Assembly (NCBI GenBank): GCA_014843695.1
Contig: CM026386.1
Coordinates: 11,535,814-11,599,813 of the forward strand
Source of the DNA: Archivesica marissinica
Taxonomy: Eukaryota; Mollusca; Bivalvia; Venerida; Vesicomyidae
Direction of reading: 5' to 3'
DNA: 64,000 nt
In this document: positions 11,001 to 26,000 of the stretch, in pieces
Numbering within the stretch: the stretch's first letter is position 1
Layout of the letters: the number at the start of each line of letters is the position of its first letter
The notes under the pieces: generated by a model
Told to the model about the DNA's origin: nothing
Databases searched by the model: none
The model's input: only the letters and a program-made list of their open reading frames with translations
Program-made: the position numbers and the translations under genes

Positions 11001-14000
11001 AACAAATTGGTGCCTGTGAATGAATTATAGGGCTCATCCTAGATCAGATTGTTTGGCAGAAGTGAGAAAGCGCGTGATTGTGTCCTTACATGGTACTCTT
11101 TCAACAAAATGAGTTAATATGATTAATGATGCAAAGCGTTAAAAGAGCACGAACACATTAGTGATGGCAGTACGTCATTGAGCACGACACCTCACACACA
11201 CTGTTAAAATACACAATATCAATTCAACACAACATTTGAATAGAATGACTACATTGCAAAGTGTAGCTTACAGGGGGGGAAAACATTTTTTTTAGGGAGA
11301 AGTGGGGCCCCAGAGGGTGAAGTCAGGTTCCTGGGGGCAACTATTTCGCCTGTGACCCCTGAATTATCACTTAATGAATAGGGTATTATACTATACCCTA
11401 TTGAAGAACAGAATTCATATACAAGAATGTCACTTCTGAAGGTGTGGCTAATGTGTTTTTAGAACATAATACTTTCACTTTTGAGAGTTTGTATATTTAC
11501 TGATCAAATACAGGGTTCATTCTAGAGGGCAATGTGGGCCCCACTTCTCCCTAAAAAAAATAAAATAGTTTTTGGTTTTTACGGTTTTCAAACAAAAGTA
11601 GATACACTGGTCCATTATAAAGCACTCTGTCTATTCAAATGTTGTATTTAATAGTTGTACTGTGCATTTTAACCCTATTTTGCAGAAGTATATTAAAGAA
11701 CACCATTTAAGGAAGCGATCACACGCTTTCTCACTTCTCCCAAAAATTCTGACCTAGAATGAACCCTGAAATATAATTGTTCAAATTATTTTCCAAACAA
11801 TGGTGTGAGTGAAATGATACAGACAGAGACCCAGTCCAGATTCTCCTCTGGTTCTTTTATGTGCACGGTGTAAAGCACCGACACGAGACCTCGGTTTAAC
11901 GTCCCATCTGAAAGACTGTTAATTTTATTATGGTCAGACGGGGGATCGAACCTGCGATCCCTGGATTACCAGTCCAGCGTGTTACCACTGGACTACAGAT
12001 CTGTCTCCGAACAATGGTATTCATGCATGAAAAATGTGATTGTTTAAAATGTGATTGTTTATGCGATGTATTAATACTTTTAATGCATTTGTGGATTCTT
12101 AGGAAAGTCAAACAAGAGTAGAATTCCTGTGAAAGATACCGGGCAAGATAAGCACACAAAGATTTCTGGGAAGAGTAAACCGGGAGAATTAAAGGCAGAA
12201 GAAAATGGATCTGTTTTACAAAGGTAAATACATGTACGGAGCGGTTCGAACCTCGTCAGGTGTTCATTCTGATATGGCTGTTGGTGAACCGCCAGCTAGT
12301 TAAATAATGGTTACCGATTGCCTATTAGCCTGGTGCCTGGCTTGCATGGATATGATTCGTGAAGTACTTGTGTCCATAATAGGTGTCTCATAAGTCAGAA
12401 TATGGGTGACACTATAATAAACAAACACAGGGTTCCCGCTGTCGGTTGCCAATGGCGCCAATTGTGACAAATAACAAATATTGCCGCTAAATATTGTGAA
12501 TTGGCAAAAATATTTGGCGCAACATTTAAAAAAAATTATATATTATTTTTTTTTGGCACATGTTATTTCAAATATATGGCTTCATATATTTATTTATGAG
12601 CTATATGGCTCTTAGTTGGCTCCAAGTTTTTTAAATTGGCTCCAGTATTTTTCAATTGGCGACATTCAGACAGAGGGAATCCTGAAACACTTTACTTTTA
12701 TAATTATCTTGTAAAATACTTCTAGAAACTAATCGGATTATATGTGCTATTTAACAGATAGAACAGGGTGTTGAGGGCGCTATGCAAATATATGAACTGA
12801 CCAGTCACATTCTGTCTATCTCTCCCATCTCTCTTTTGTTGGGGGAAAGCTCTAGGTAAGAGGGATATTATCGGAAAATGATGGAAATGATTGAAAACTA
12901 CTCATCTTATCTAGAGCTCTATATTAAATATCAATCAGTGCAGATCCTGATGGGAAAACATTATTATATGCAATTTAAATAAAAAAGACACAATCTTTGA
13001 ATACTTTCAACAATTTAAACAACATTTATGTTGTTTATCTGCAAAATGGAGATAATTTTGCGGTGTGTTGTAATTTTCACACACCATGAGATTTGGCGGC
13101 CCACAGGCTCAATAGAACTATTGAAAATAAACGCCCAGAGCACGTCACATACAGTAAGGAAGAAAATATGCAAATGAGGTATAATATTTGTCATAATATA
13201 TTAACCCTTTGCCAGCTGAGTAAATAAATAGTGCCGTGGCTGATCAGGCTCTATGTTGTTTGCTATTCAGCATAGTGTTTTAGCTCCACTATCAGCATAG
13301 CAAACAGCATAGAGCCTGATCAAACGGCACATTCTGTGCCATCTGATCTGGCTCTGTGCTGTTTGCAAAAGTGATTTATTCTGCCGCTAGCTTGCAAAGC
13401 ATTAAAAGGGCAAGAACGCATTAATGATTGAATGTTTGATCTTTACATCTGAGTGGTTTCCATTTTCTCAACCCGTCTTATGCGCGGGTCTATACAAAAT
13501 ACCACTGATTTAAGACCAACGTTGGGAGGGTACTCTTATAGTCGCGATCGTCTTATAGAGGAGTAAATATGATAGAAATCAAAGGAGATTACTAGTATAT
13601 TGGTATTTAATTTAAATTATGACGAGTGTCGCTTCACGCTGACACCTCAGCGTGTATTATTCTCCAAAATATAACTCTTAACAGAAAGATGATATGTTTC
13701 AGATACGTGGATCGATTCCGAAACAGCGAGCCGATGAGCCGGGAGGAACGGGAGAAATCAAATTCTGCTGCTCAGGAATTCTGGTGGCTGTCGAATGGTG
13801 TGCCTCCAAATACAGGTGTCTGTCATACTGGCCGAGATGAGGCGAATGATGGAGAAAATTCCTCGGATACAACGCCGCTGACCATTGGAAATCTGGATAA
13901 ATATAAACAACTGCATAAACTGGCCAATAAGCAGGTTTCTAGGAATTATTCACTTCCAAGTTCTAGGCTGCTGTGGATAAATATTTAGCTTGTTGAAATT

Positions 14001-17000
14001 AAGCAAAACACTTCATGATATATATTTCATTTGTTGTTAAATAAATTGATTCTTTGCTTTTCTTTCAACCATATAATCATTATAGTGGCACTTTCATTGT
14101 GTATTTGATACAGTATCCATCTCGTAACTGAGGGGTTGGGAATCCATGTGGCATATGGCATTTCCATTTGATACAGTGTCCATCTCTGAGGGGTTGGGAA
14201 TCCAAGCCCCGCAATACCATGGTGGTGGTTCCCTTATGCACGACACTAGCCTCCACATCTGCCCCCCCATATATATGGCAATGGATTAGTCGAAGTTCAA
14301 AGAACTTACTTTTACAATCGTCCACCTCCGTGGTCGAGTGGTTACGGTCGCTGACATGTATACCACTGTAACCTATCATCACTGATGGTCACGGGTTCGA
14401 GCCCCGCTCAAACCGTGTCTCATTTATATGAAAAAGTTGGCAGTTTCTTATGCAGGTTGGTGCACCCAAGTACTGGTTAACCGCTGGAGCCTGCCCAGGA
14501 AAGGTGTTGTTAGGTAAACTGCCGGCCGGCGATATAGCCCAAAATGGTGCTGATGCAGGCGTAAAACCCGAAATATAACATATAACATAACTTTTACAAT
14601 CAAACTAAAATAAATTTGCCTAAACTATTATAAAAATTTACCTAACGCGATGCCGGATCAGTGTTTTGTATATGTTTTGTATATGTTTTGTATATGTTTT
14701 GTATATGTTTTGTATATGTTTAAACAATGTCGAGCCCAAGCTGTCTTTGCCATAGAAACCTTATATCCCCATGGGAATATTTTTGGATGCAAACTCGGGG
14801 TTCATTCTAGGTCAGCATTTTTGGGAGAAGTGAGAAAGCATGTGATCGCTTCCTTAAATGGTGTTTTTTAATATACTTCTGCAAAATAGGGTTAAAATGC
14901 ACAGTACAACCATTAAATTCAACATTTGAATAGAAGGAGTTTTTATTAGGGAGAAATGGGGCCCCCAGAGGGCGAAGTCAGGGTCCCTAGGGCGACAATT
15001 TCGTCCACATCACCCTCTAGAATGATCCCCGCAAACTGTACATAGTCTATGACATGTAAATACGATGTACAGCAAGACCAATCTGACCTGGAACCACTAT
15101 GTACTGATGTACTGGAATTCACTCCTGACCAAACAATTTTCTTAATCCCACTGGTTGTCTCGAATTTCTTTCATTTCACCAATGACATCATGTGAGCTGC
15201 AATATAAGCTTTCATTGATAGAACAATCAAACATAGATAGAACAATGTTTATCGACACTTTGTTTGCTTGCCGAATTTCAAAAGTACAGTCAAACCTGTC
15301 TTAAGCAGCCAGTCAAGGGAATCACTGAAAGTGGCTGCTTAGCACAGGTGGCTGCTAAATAGATGTCAATGTATAGTAAACTAGCATATTTGGAATCTTG
15401 AAACTGGCTGCTTAATACAGGTTTGTTGCTTATAACACAGGTTGACTGTATAGATAGAGGTGACCACTAACACAGGTTTGACTGTATAGATAGAGGTGAC
15501 CACTAACACAGGTTTGACTGTATAGATAGAGGTGACCACTAACACAGGTTTGACTGTATAGATAGAGGTGACCACTAACACAGGTTTCACTGTATAGATA
15601 GAGGTGACCACTAACACAGGTTTCACTGTATAGATAGAGGTGACCACTAACACAGGTTTGACTGTATAGATAGAGGTGACCACTAATGCAGGTTTGACTG
15701 TATATATAGAGGTGACCACTAACACAGGTTTGACTGTATAGATAGAGGTGACCATTAATGCAGGTTTGACTGTATACTGTGACCACTAACACAGGTTTGA
15801 CTGTATGGATAGAGGTGACCACTAACACAGGTTTGACTGTACTTGCACACAATCATTAGTACCAAATTTAATTGCGTTTCATATTTTACCTTTCTACATT
15901 TTTATTTTTTCATGGAATTTACTTTGTAGTACAGTCTAAGCGGACAACCTTAATTAAACAGCCAGGTATAAAATTCCTGCTTTGGCCATCGGTTCAAGTT
16001 TTACCTCCGTTAAACAGCCATCACCCCACACGTTTTGTCACTCCCTTGACTGGCTGTTTATGACAAGCTTGACTGAACATGTCAAAATGAATCTTGTATT
16101 TCAGAAATATTCGGCACATATTCCCGACTCTCCAGGCGACAAGAGAACAATAGATCTACAGGAGAGAGCTGAGAAACTGCTTGAAAGAAGGTCTGTATAA
16201 CAATTTGTTCCTCTAATGAGTACCTCGCTGGCTTTTTTATTACCTCCCTTGGCAGATAAAGTCTTGATTTATTGCGAAATGTATAGCGGTCCTGTCAGTT
16301 GGAACCCTTTGTTTTTACTGTTGTTCCATAACCAGATGTTGCGTTATGATAAATGTGATTTTATCCAAATCATGTTAGTTACTTGATAAAACAAATATTA
16401 CAAATAACCCATTGGATTTACTGTAGGATATCTGTCGAGATATAGTAATTTAATAATTATATGACGAGAAAGTGCATGAAAATTGATAGCATGTTGTGCA
16501 AAGGATAAAAACAGAGGAAACCACAGAGGACCTACATACTTTTAGGGAGTATTCAGGGGCAGTAACTGACCGATGTCTCTTATTCATTTAACAATGGCTT
16601 GAGCTTTTTTTCCGCAATTTTCCTGTGTTTGATGTTTTCGCGTAATTTGTGTGTGTAGACAGTGTTTGCAATCGGAATATGCTGATTACATTCAAGTATA
16701 TATTAGCGAAATCATAAATTTGCGAGATTGTTCTTTCCACAGGTACATGACACACAATACTCCTCATAGTATACGAGGGGTAGCGTGTCGTGTACCTGTG
16801 GTGCCTTCAGTAATTACCGTGAAAATGTAATTCGAATAAGTAGTGGCATACTGGATCTGAGGAAACACAAACAGTCGGCGAATGATGAAGAATGGCATGT
16901 ATTAGATTAGTTAGACGATTTCCATTCATGGTCAATGACAGACATGTATCTTAAATCACTTTTAATTTATCGTCTGTAAATACACATTCAGGGTGCTACA

Positions 17001-20000
17001 ATATGTTTGGCCTCCATTCATGACTAAGTAGCTACTGTTGAGGATTTCGTGCATTACTACTTTAGGTTGAAATCCCACCAGGTCAGGGTTCCCACTGTCA
17101 GTCGCCAATGGCGACAAAAAACAAATACTGGCACTAAATTTTGTAAATTGGTGAAAATATTTGCTGCAACTATTTTTCTTTTTTGTTTGTTTGGCGCAAT
17201 ATATTTTGTCAAATACATTGCTTCAAATATTTATCTGTGAACTATATGGCTCTTAGTTGGCTGCAAGTTTTTCAAATTGGCTACAGAAATCACGCAGACA
17301 AAAATTCCGACAAAGGGAACCCTGCATGTGTGTTATATTCTGTCAGGAGGAAGCTATCCATCTGACCTACGGAAAGGCAATGGTTCTACCCAATTGCCCG
17401 GAGAGCCACATAATGTTGCTCCACCAAGAAATATGGCCCGGAGTTCGAGCCCCACTGGAGGCGTTATGATTGTGCCCTTAGTCAATGTATTTAAATTCCA
17501 CATTGCCTCTCCCTCGTAGCGATGAATTCCATCATGAATGAGGTCTCGATATTGATTAATATAAGTTGTAAGAACTTGTTTCACAATCAAGCTAAAATAA
17601 AGTTGTATAAACTAAGAAATATTGGGCAGTCTCTGTGACTATGAACCCCAAAACAAAACTAGAACGTGTTTATGATTATCATGTTTATGCATGTATGTAC
17701 ATTGTATCTACTATAGCTCTGTTCATGTATGTATAATGTCCTGTGTATCTACTATAGCTCTATGTTGTTCTCTGTTCATGTATGTACAATGTCCTGTGTA
17801 TCTGACTAGCTCTATGTTGTTCCCTGTTCATGTATGTACAATGTCCTGTGTATCTGACTAGCTCTATGTTGTTCTCTGTTCATGTATGTACAATGTCCTG
17901 TGTATCTACTATAGCTCTATGTTGTTCTCTGTTCATGTATGTACAATGTCCTGTGTATCTACTATAGCTCTATGTTGTTCTCTGTTCATGTATGTACAAT
18001 GTCCTGTGTATCTGACTAGCTCTATGTTGTTCTCTGTTCATGTATGTATAATGTACTGTGTATCTGACTAGCTCTATGTTGTTCTCTGTTCATGTATGTA
18101 CAATGTCCTGTGTATCTACTATAGCTCTATGTTGTTCTCTGTTCATGTATGTATAATGTCCTGTGTATCTGACTAGCTCTATGTTGTTCCCTGTTCATGT
18201 ATGTACAATGTCCTGTGTATCTGACTAGCTCTATGTTGTTCTCTGTTCATGTATGTATAATGTCCTGTGTATCTACTATAGCTCTATGTTGTTCTCTGTT
18301 CATGTATGTATAATGTCCTGTGTATCTGACTAGCTCTATGTTGTTCTCTGTTCATGTATGTACAATGTCCTGTGTATCTACTATAGCTCTATGTTGTTCT
18401 CTGTTCATGTATGTATAATGTCCTGTGTATCTGACTAGCTCTATGTTGTTCCCTGTTCATGTATGTACAATGTCCTGTGTATCTGACTAGCTCTATGTTG
18501 TTCTCTGTTCATGTATGTATAATGTCCTGTGTATCTACTATAGCTCTATGTTGTTCTCTGTTCATGTATGTATAATGTCCTGTGTATCTGACTAGCTCTA
18601 TGTTGTTCCCTGTTCATGTATGTACAATGTCCTGTGTATCTGACTAGCTCTATGTTGTTCTCTGTTCATGTATGTATAATGTCCTGTGTATCTACTATAG
18701 CTCTATGTTGTTCTCTGTTCATGTATGTATAATGTCCTGTGTATCTGACTAGCTCTATGTTGTTCCCTGTTCATGTATGTACAATGTCCTGTGTATCTGA
18801 CTAGCTCTATGTTGTTCTCTGTTCATGTATGTATAATGTCCTGTGTATCTACTATAGCTCTATGTTGTTCTCTGTTCATGTATGTATAATGTCCTGTGTA
18901 TCTGACTAGCTCTATGTTGTTCCCTGTTCATGTATGTACAATGTCCTGTGTATCTGACTAGCTCTATGTTGTTCTCTGTTCATGTATGTATAATGTCCTG
19001 TGTATCTACTATAGCTCTATGTTGTTCCCTGTTCATGTATGTACAATGTCCCTTGTATCTACTATAGCTCTATGTTGTTCTCTGTTCATGTATGTACAAT
19101 GTCCTGTGTATCTACTATAGCTCTATGTTGTTCTCTGTTCATGTATGTACAATGTCCTGTGTATCTGACTAGCTCTATGTTGTTCTCTGTTCATGTATGT
19201 ATACTGTCCTGTGTATCTACTATAGCTTTGTGTTGTTCTCTGTTCATGTATGTATAATGTACTGTGTATCTGACTAGCTCTATGTTGTTCTCTGTTCATG
19301 TATGTATAATGTACTGTGTATCTGACTAGCTCTATGTTGTTCCCTGTTCATGTATGTACAATGTCCTGTGTATCTGACTAGCTCTATGTTGTTCTCTGTT
19401 CATGTATGTACAATGTCCTGTGTATCTGACTAGCTCTATGTTGTTCCCTGTTCATGTATGTATAATGTCCTGTGTATCTGACTAGCTCTATGTTGTTCCC
19501 TGTTCATGTATGTACAATGTCCTGTGTATCTGACTAGCTCTATGTTGTTCTCTGTTCATGTATGTATAATGTCCTGTGTATCTACTATAGCTCTATGTTG
19601 TTCCCTGTTCATGTATGTACAATGTCCCTTGTATCTACTAGCTCTATGTTCTCTGTTCATGTATGTACAATGTCCTGTGTATCTACTATAGCTCTATGTT
19701 GTTCTCTGTTCATGTATGTACATGTCCTGTGTATCTGACTAGCTCTATGTTGTTCTCTGTTCATGTATGTATACTGTCCTGTGTATCTACTATAGCTTTG
19801 TGTTGTTCTCTGTTCATGTATGTATAATGTACTGTGTATCTGACTAGCTCTATGTTGTTCTCTGTTCATGTATGTATAATGTACTGTGTATCTGACTAGC
19901 TCTATGTTGTTCCCTGTTCATGTATGTACAATGTCCTGTGTATCTGACTAGCTCTATGTTGTTCTCTGTTCATGTATGTATACTGTCCTGTGTATCTACT

Positions 20001-23000
20001 ATAGCTCTATGTTGTTCTCTGTTCATGTAAGTATAATGTCCTGTGTATCTGACTAGCTCTATATTGTTCTCTGTTCATGTATGTATACTGTCCTGTGTAT
20101 CTACTATAGCTCTATGTTGTTCTCTGTTCATGTATGTATAATGTACTGTGTATCTGACTAGCTCTATGTTGTTCCCTGTTCATGTATGTACAATGTCCTG
20201 TGTATCTGACTAGCTCTATGTTGTTCTCTGTTCATGTATGTATACTGTCCTGTGTATCTACTATAGCTCTATGTTGTTCTCTGTTCATGTAAGTATAATG
20301 TCCTGTGTATCTGACTAGCTCTATATTGTTCTCTGTTCATGTATGTATACTGTCCTGTGTATCTACTATAGCTCTATGTTGTTCTCTGTTCATGTATGTA
20401 CAATGTCCCTTGTATCTACTATAGCTTTGTGTTGTTCTCTGTTCATGTATGTATAATGTCCTGTGTATCTACTATAGCTCTATGTTGTTCTCTGTTCATG
20501 TATGTATACTGTCCTGTGTATCTACTATAGCTTTGTGTTGTTCTCTGTTCATGTATGTATAATGTCCTGTGTATCTACTATAGCTTTGTGTTGTTCTCTG
20601 TTCATGTATGTATAATGTCCTGTGTATCTGACTAGCTCTGTGTTGTTCTCTGTTCATGTATGTACAATGTCCTGTGTATCTACTATAGCTTTGTGTTGTT
20701 CTCTGTTCATGTATGTACAATGTCCCTTGTATCTACTATAGCTTTGTGTTGTTCTCTGTTCATGTATGTATAATGTCCTGTGTATCTACTATAGCTTTGT
20801 GTTGTTCTCTGTTCACCACATATAGCTTTGTGTTGTTCTCTGTTCTGTATGTATAATGTCCTGTGTATCTGACTAGCTCTATGTTGTTCTCTGTTCATGT
20901 ATGTACAATGTCCTGTGTATCTACTATAGCTTTGTGTTGTTCTCTGTTCATGTATGTACAATGTCCTGTGTATCTGACTAGCTCTATGTTGTTCTCTGTT
21001 CATGTATGTATAATGTCCTGTGTATCTGACTAGCTCTATGTTGTTCTCTGTTCATGTATGTACAATGTCCTGTGTATCTGACTAGCTTTATGTTGTTCTC
21101 TGTTCATGTATGTACAATGTCCTGTGTATCTACTATAGCTCTATGTTGTTCTCTGTTCATGTATGTACAATGTCCCTTGTATCTACTATAGCTTTGTGTT
21201 GTTCTCTGTTCATGTATGTACAATGTCCTGTGTATCTGACTAGCTTTATGTTGTTCTCTGTTCATGTATGTACAATGTCCTGTGTATCTACTATAGCTCT
21301 ATGTTGTTCTCTGTTCATGTATGTACAATGTCCCTTGTATCTACTATAGCTTTGTGTTGTTCTCTGTTCATGTATGTATAATGTCCTGTGTATCTGACTA
21401 GCTCTATGTTGTTCTCTGTTCATGTATGTACAATGTCCTGTGTATCTGACTAGCTCTATGTTGTTCTCTGTTCATGTATGTACAATGTCCTGTGTATCTG
21501 ACTAGCTTTGTGTTGTTCTCTGTTCATGTATGTACAATGTCCTGTGTATCTGACTAGCTTTATGTTGTTCTCTGTTCATGTATGTACAATGTCCTGTGTA
21601 TCTGACTAGCTCTATGTTGTTCTCTGTTCATGTATGTATAATGTCCTGTGTATCTACTATAGCTTTGTGTTGTTCTCTGTTCATGTATGTATAATGTCCC
21701 TTGTATCTACTATAGCTCTATGTTGTTCTCTGTTCATGTATGTATAATGTCCCTTGTATCTACTATAGCTCTATGTTGTTCTCTGTTCATGTATGTACAA
21801 TGTCCCTTGTATCTACTATAGCTCTATGTTGTTCTCTGTTCATGTATGTACAATGTCCTGTGTATCTGACTAGCTTTGTGTTGTTCTCTGTTCATGTATG
21901 TACAATGTCCTGTGTATCTGACTAGCTTTATGTTGTTCTCTGTTCATGTATGTACAATGTCCTGTGTATCTGACTAGCTCTATGTTGTTCTCTGTTCATG
22001 TATGTATAATGTCCTGTGTATCTACTATAGCTTTGTGTTGTTCTCTGTTCATGTATGTATAATGTCCCTTGTATCTACTATAGCTCTATGTTGTTCTCTG
22101 TTCATGTATGTATAATGTCCCTTGTATCTACTATAGCTCTATGTTGTTCTCTGTTCATGTATGTACAATGTCCCTTGTATCTACTATAGCTCTATGTTGT
22201 TCTCTGTTCATGTATGTATAATGTCCTGTGTATCTGACTAGCTCTATGTTGTTCTCTGTTCATGTATGTACAATGTCCTGTGTATCTGACTAGCTCTATG
22301 TTGTTCTCTGTTCATGTATGTATAATGTCCTGTGTATCTACTATAGCTTTGTGTTGTTCTCTGTTCATGTATGTACAATGTCCCTTGTATCTACTATAGC
22401 TCTGTTCATGTATGTACAATGTCCTGTGTATCTGACTAGCTCTGTGTTGTTCTCTGTTCATGTATGTACACTGTCCTGTGTATCTACTATAGCTTTGTGT
22501 TGTTCTCTGTTCATGTATGTACAATGTCCTGTGTATCTACTATAGCTTTGTGTTGTTCTCTGTTCATGTATGTATAATGTACTGTGTATCTGACTAGCTC
22601 TATGTTGTTCTCTGTTCATGTATGTACAATGTCCTGTGTATCTACTATAGCTTTGTGTTGTTCTCTGTTCATGTATGTATAATGTCCTGTGTATCTGACT
22701 AGCTCTATGTTGTTCTCTGTTCATGTATGTACAATGTCCTGTGTATCTACTATAGCTTTGTGTTGTTCTCTGTTCATGTATGTATAATGTCCTGTGTATC
22801 TGACTAGTTCTGTGTTGTTCTCTGTTCATGTATGTACAATGTCCTGTGTATCTGACTAGCTCTATGTTGTTCTCTGTTCATGTATGTACAATGTCCTGTG
22901 TATCTACTATAGCTCTATGTTGTTCTCTGTTCATGTATGTACAATGTCCCTTGTATCTACTATAGCTTTGTGTTGTTCTCTGTTCATGTATGTATAATGT

Positions 23001-26000
23001 CCTGTGTATCTGACTAGCTCTATGTTGTTCTCTGTTCATGTATGTATAATGTCCTGTGTATCTGACTAGCTCTATGTTGTTCTCTGTTCATGTATGTACA
23101 ATGTCCTGTGTATCTGACTAGCTCTATGTTGTTCTCTGTTCATGTATGTATAATGTCCTGTGTATCTACTATAGCTCTATGTTGTTCTCTGTTCATGTAT
23201 GTACAATGTCCTGTGTATCTGACTAGCTCTATGTTGTTCTCTGTTCATGTATGTATAATGTCCTGTGTATCTGACTAGCTCTATGTTGTTCTCTGTTCAT
23301 GTATGTACAATGTCCCTTGTATCTACTATAGCTTTGTGTTGTTCTCTGTTCATGTATGTATAATGTTCTGTATATCTGACTAGCTCTATGTTGTTCTTGT
23401 CAGTTCCAGTACAGTGCTGTCCACGGAACCTGCTGTGTCTACGGAGGGAATCGGCAGCAACATGAGTGACATGTCAAGTTTAAATGAATACTCGTATAAA
23501 CCAAAATTTGCCAACTATTTAGGTAGGAATGTTTATTTTTTCTTGATCCCAATAGCGGCTAACATTGTATTTATTATCCAACCTGTCTTAAGCAGCCAGT
23601 AAATGGATGTCAGAAAGTGGCTGCTAAGCAGAGGTGGCTGTTCAATACAAGTGAGCACTAATTGTATCTATGGGTTGCTTAATACAGGCTGGATGCTTAA
23701 TACAGGCTGGATGCTTAATATGGGTTGGGTGCTTAATATGGGTTGGATGCTTAATACAGGTTGGGTGCTTAATACAGGTTGGATGCTTAATACAGGTTGG
23801 GTGCTTAATACAGGGTGTCTGCTTAATACAGGGTGGATGCTTAATACAGGTTGGGTGCTTAATACAGGTTGGTTACTTAATACAGGTTGGATGCTTAATA
23901 CAGATTGGGTGCTTAATACAGGTTGGATGCTTAATACAGGTTGGCTGCTTAATACAGGTTGGGTGCTTAATACAGGTTGGGTGCTTAATACAGGGTGGGT
24001 GCTTAATACAAGTTGGGTGCTTAATACAGGTTAGGTTACGCAACTGTTTTTGACCCAATTTAGTTCAAGCTACTTGCCACAAGTATTATTGTGATTGAAG
24101 GTCAGCTGCTTTCGATAATCAGCCATTGCTGACAAACATTTGGTCACTGCGTTAAACTTTATTTATTTTACAACGATTGCGAAGCAAGTTTTAACAATTA
24201 ATCACTCACGTTGGCGCGGATGAAAGCGTACATGTGGTCATCCGTGTGGGAGGAAACCTGAGTACTGGAGAAAACCCACCTGTCCGAGCTGGCGACCACC
24301 GTACCATCTCACATAATTCCCGGTCAGAGGATCGCACCAGGGTTGCATTGGTGAGAAGTGAGCGCGCTAACCACTGCTAATCGGACAGCCATTGCGTTAA
24401 TCTAGGTCTGCAGCATGGCTCGAACGCACCACCACTGCGCTATCACAACTTCCGTGAAAACTCTTCTCCCCATAGCCTGTATACAATATGGGGTTTGGAA
24501 CATCAAGTAACTGCTGGTGTACCTTGGAATATCCTTGAATTTTAGAGGCAGATTTCATTATGTACCGGTGCTCTTAGGTAGAATGTGTATTGAGCTAGCT
24601 TTTGACCATCTGATAAATAAAAATAAATTGTAAAATTTCAGAGACAGAACCCAGGTTCAGTTACCAACAGCGGGTTCCCCCTCCCCTACCCGGACAGCGA
24701 GCCCCGACAGAAGATGACCCCTTGCATCAATGGAGGCTTAGACGTAGAATGGAGCTCGCTCAGCAGTCCCCTCCCATACATACACCACAGTTTGACTTCT
24801 TGGATAAAACTGAGCAACAGGTATTTATGTTCATATTCAATATCACTTGCAGGGTTCAAACTAAGGGGGAATCAGGGTTCATACAAAAATGATGGAAAAA
24901 TCCAATGTTGTAATGAAAGCTCATCTGATCCAACCAGTGATGGCGGCTGGAAATAAAGCGACGATTTTGCCTACAAAACGTTTATTTATCGTCGCTACCG
25001 GTTGCCCATATGAGCGACGCTTCTTGAAGAGATTAGTCATTTTAGATTTAGGGAGGATAGTGCAATGATACAGACAGAGACCCATTCCAGAGTCTCCTCT
25101 GGTTCTTTTACGTGCACAGTGTAAAGCACCGACACGAGACCTCGGTTTACAGTCCCATCTGAAAAACTATTTATTTTATTAGGGTCAGGCGGGGGGATCG
25201 AACCTGCGATCCCTGGATTACCAGTCCAGTGTGTTACCACTGGACTACAGGATCGTCTAAACAGTTTTAACATCATAATTAAATACTACCCACCATAGCA
25301 CCTACTGTAATTATCCGATTACATGGCACAAAGTGTCAATTAACACCTGCCATGAATGCGACCACAACATGGTTTATTCACACATCGTACGGCGATTTCG
25401 TTTTATGATGGTTTCGAAAGAACACAACGTATCTGATTTTATAACAGTTTATTTCCTTTTTGCAATTTTAATATATTTTCCGAATACCGGTATTCAAACA
25501 CTGGAATAGTATTCGGATGTTCGGATATTCGGATGTTCGAGCGAATATTCAAATATGTTGCCATCACTAATCATTTGAGTCCGCCTCCGTGGTCGAGTAA
25601 CCAATCATCACTGATGATCACGGGTTCGAGTCCCGCTCAGGCCGTGTCTCATTTATATGAAAAAGTTGGCAGTTTCTTACGGAGGTTGTGGCACCCAAGT
25701 ACTGGTTAACCGCTGGAGCCTGCCCAGGAAAGGTGTTGTTAGGTAAACTGCCCTCCGGCGATATAGCCCGAAATGGTGCAGGCGTAAAACCCGAAATATA
25801 ACATAACATAACCTAATCATTTGATAATATTTGTATTGCTCTATATACATGTATGTAACAATTACAAACAAATTACAAAAACATAATTAGCAAATGGGTT
25901 GGGCCACAAGTTCTGACAACATTAGTGATTGGCCCTCCCAATAGTGAAACATGGATCGGAAATAGTGTATAGCATATATACAACAAATTGGTTGATGACT

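Noticed and set aside
13935..13988. Read-through end of the PROSER3-like gene at 13986
   Set aside because: The frame stops after 17 more residues, while the next exons join in phase and carry further family motifs, so splicing at 13934 is preferred.
20496..22829. Minus-strand ORFs with repeated NREQHRA peptides in the satellite
   Set aside because: Short frames generated by the 52/53-bp unit; they break at each change of unit length.
17690..23396. CRISPR-like array
   Set aside because: Units are directly adjacent with no unique spacers, in a eukaryotic intron.
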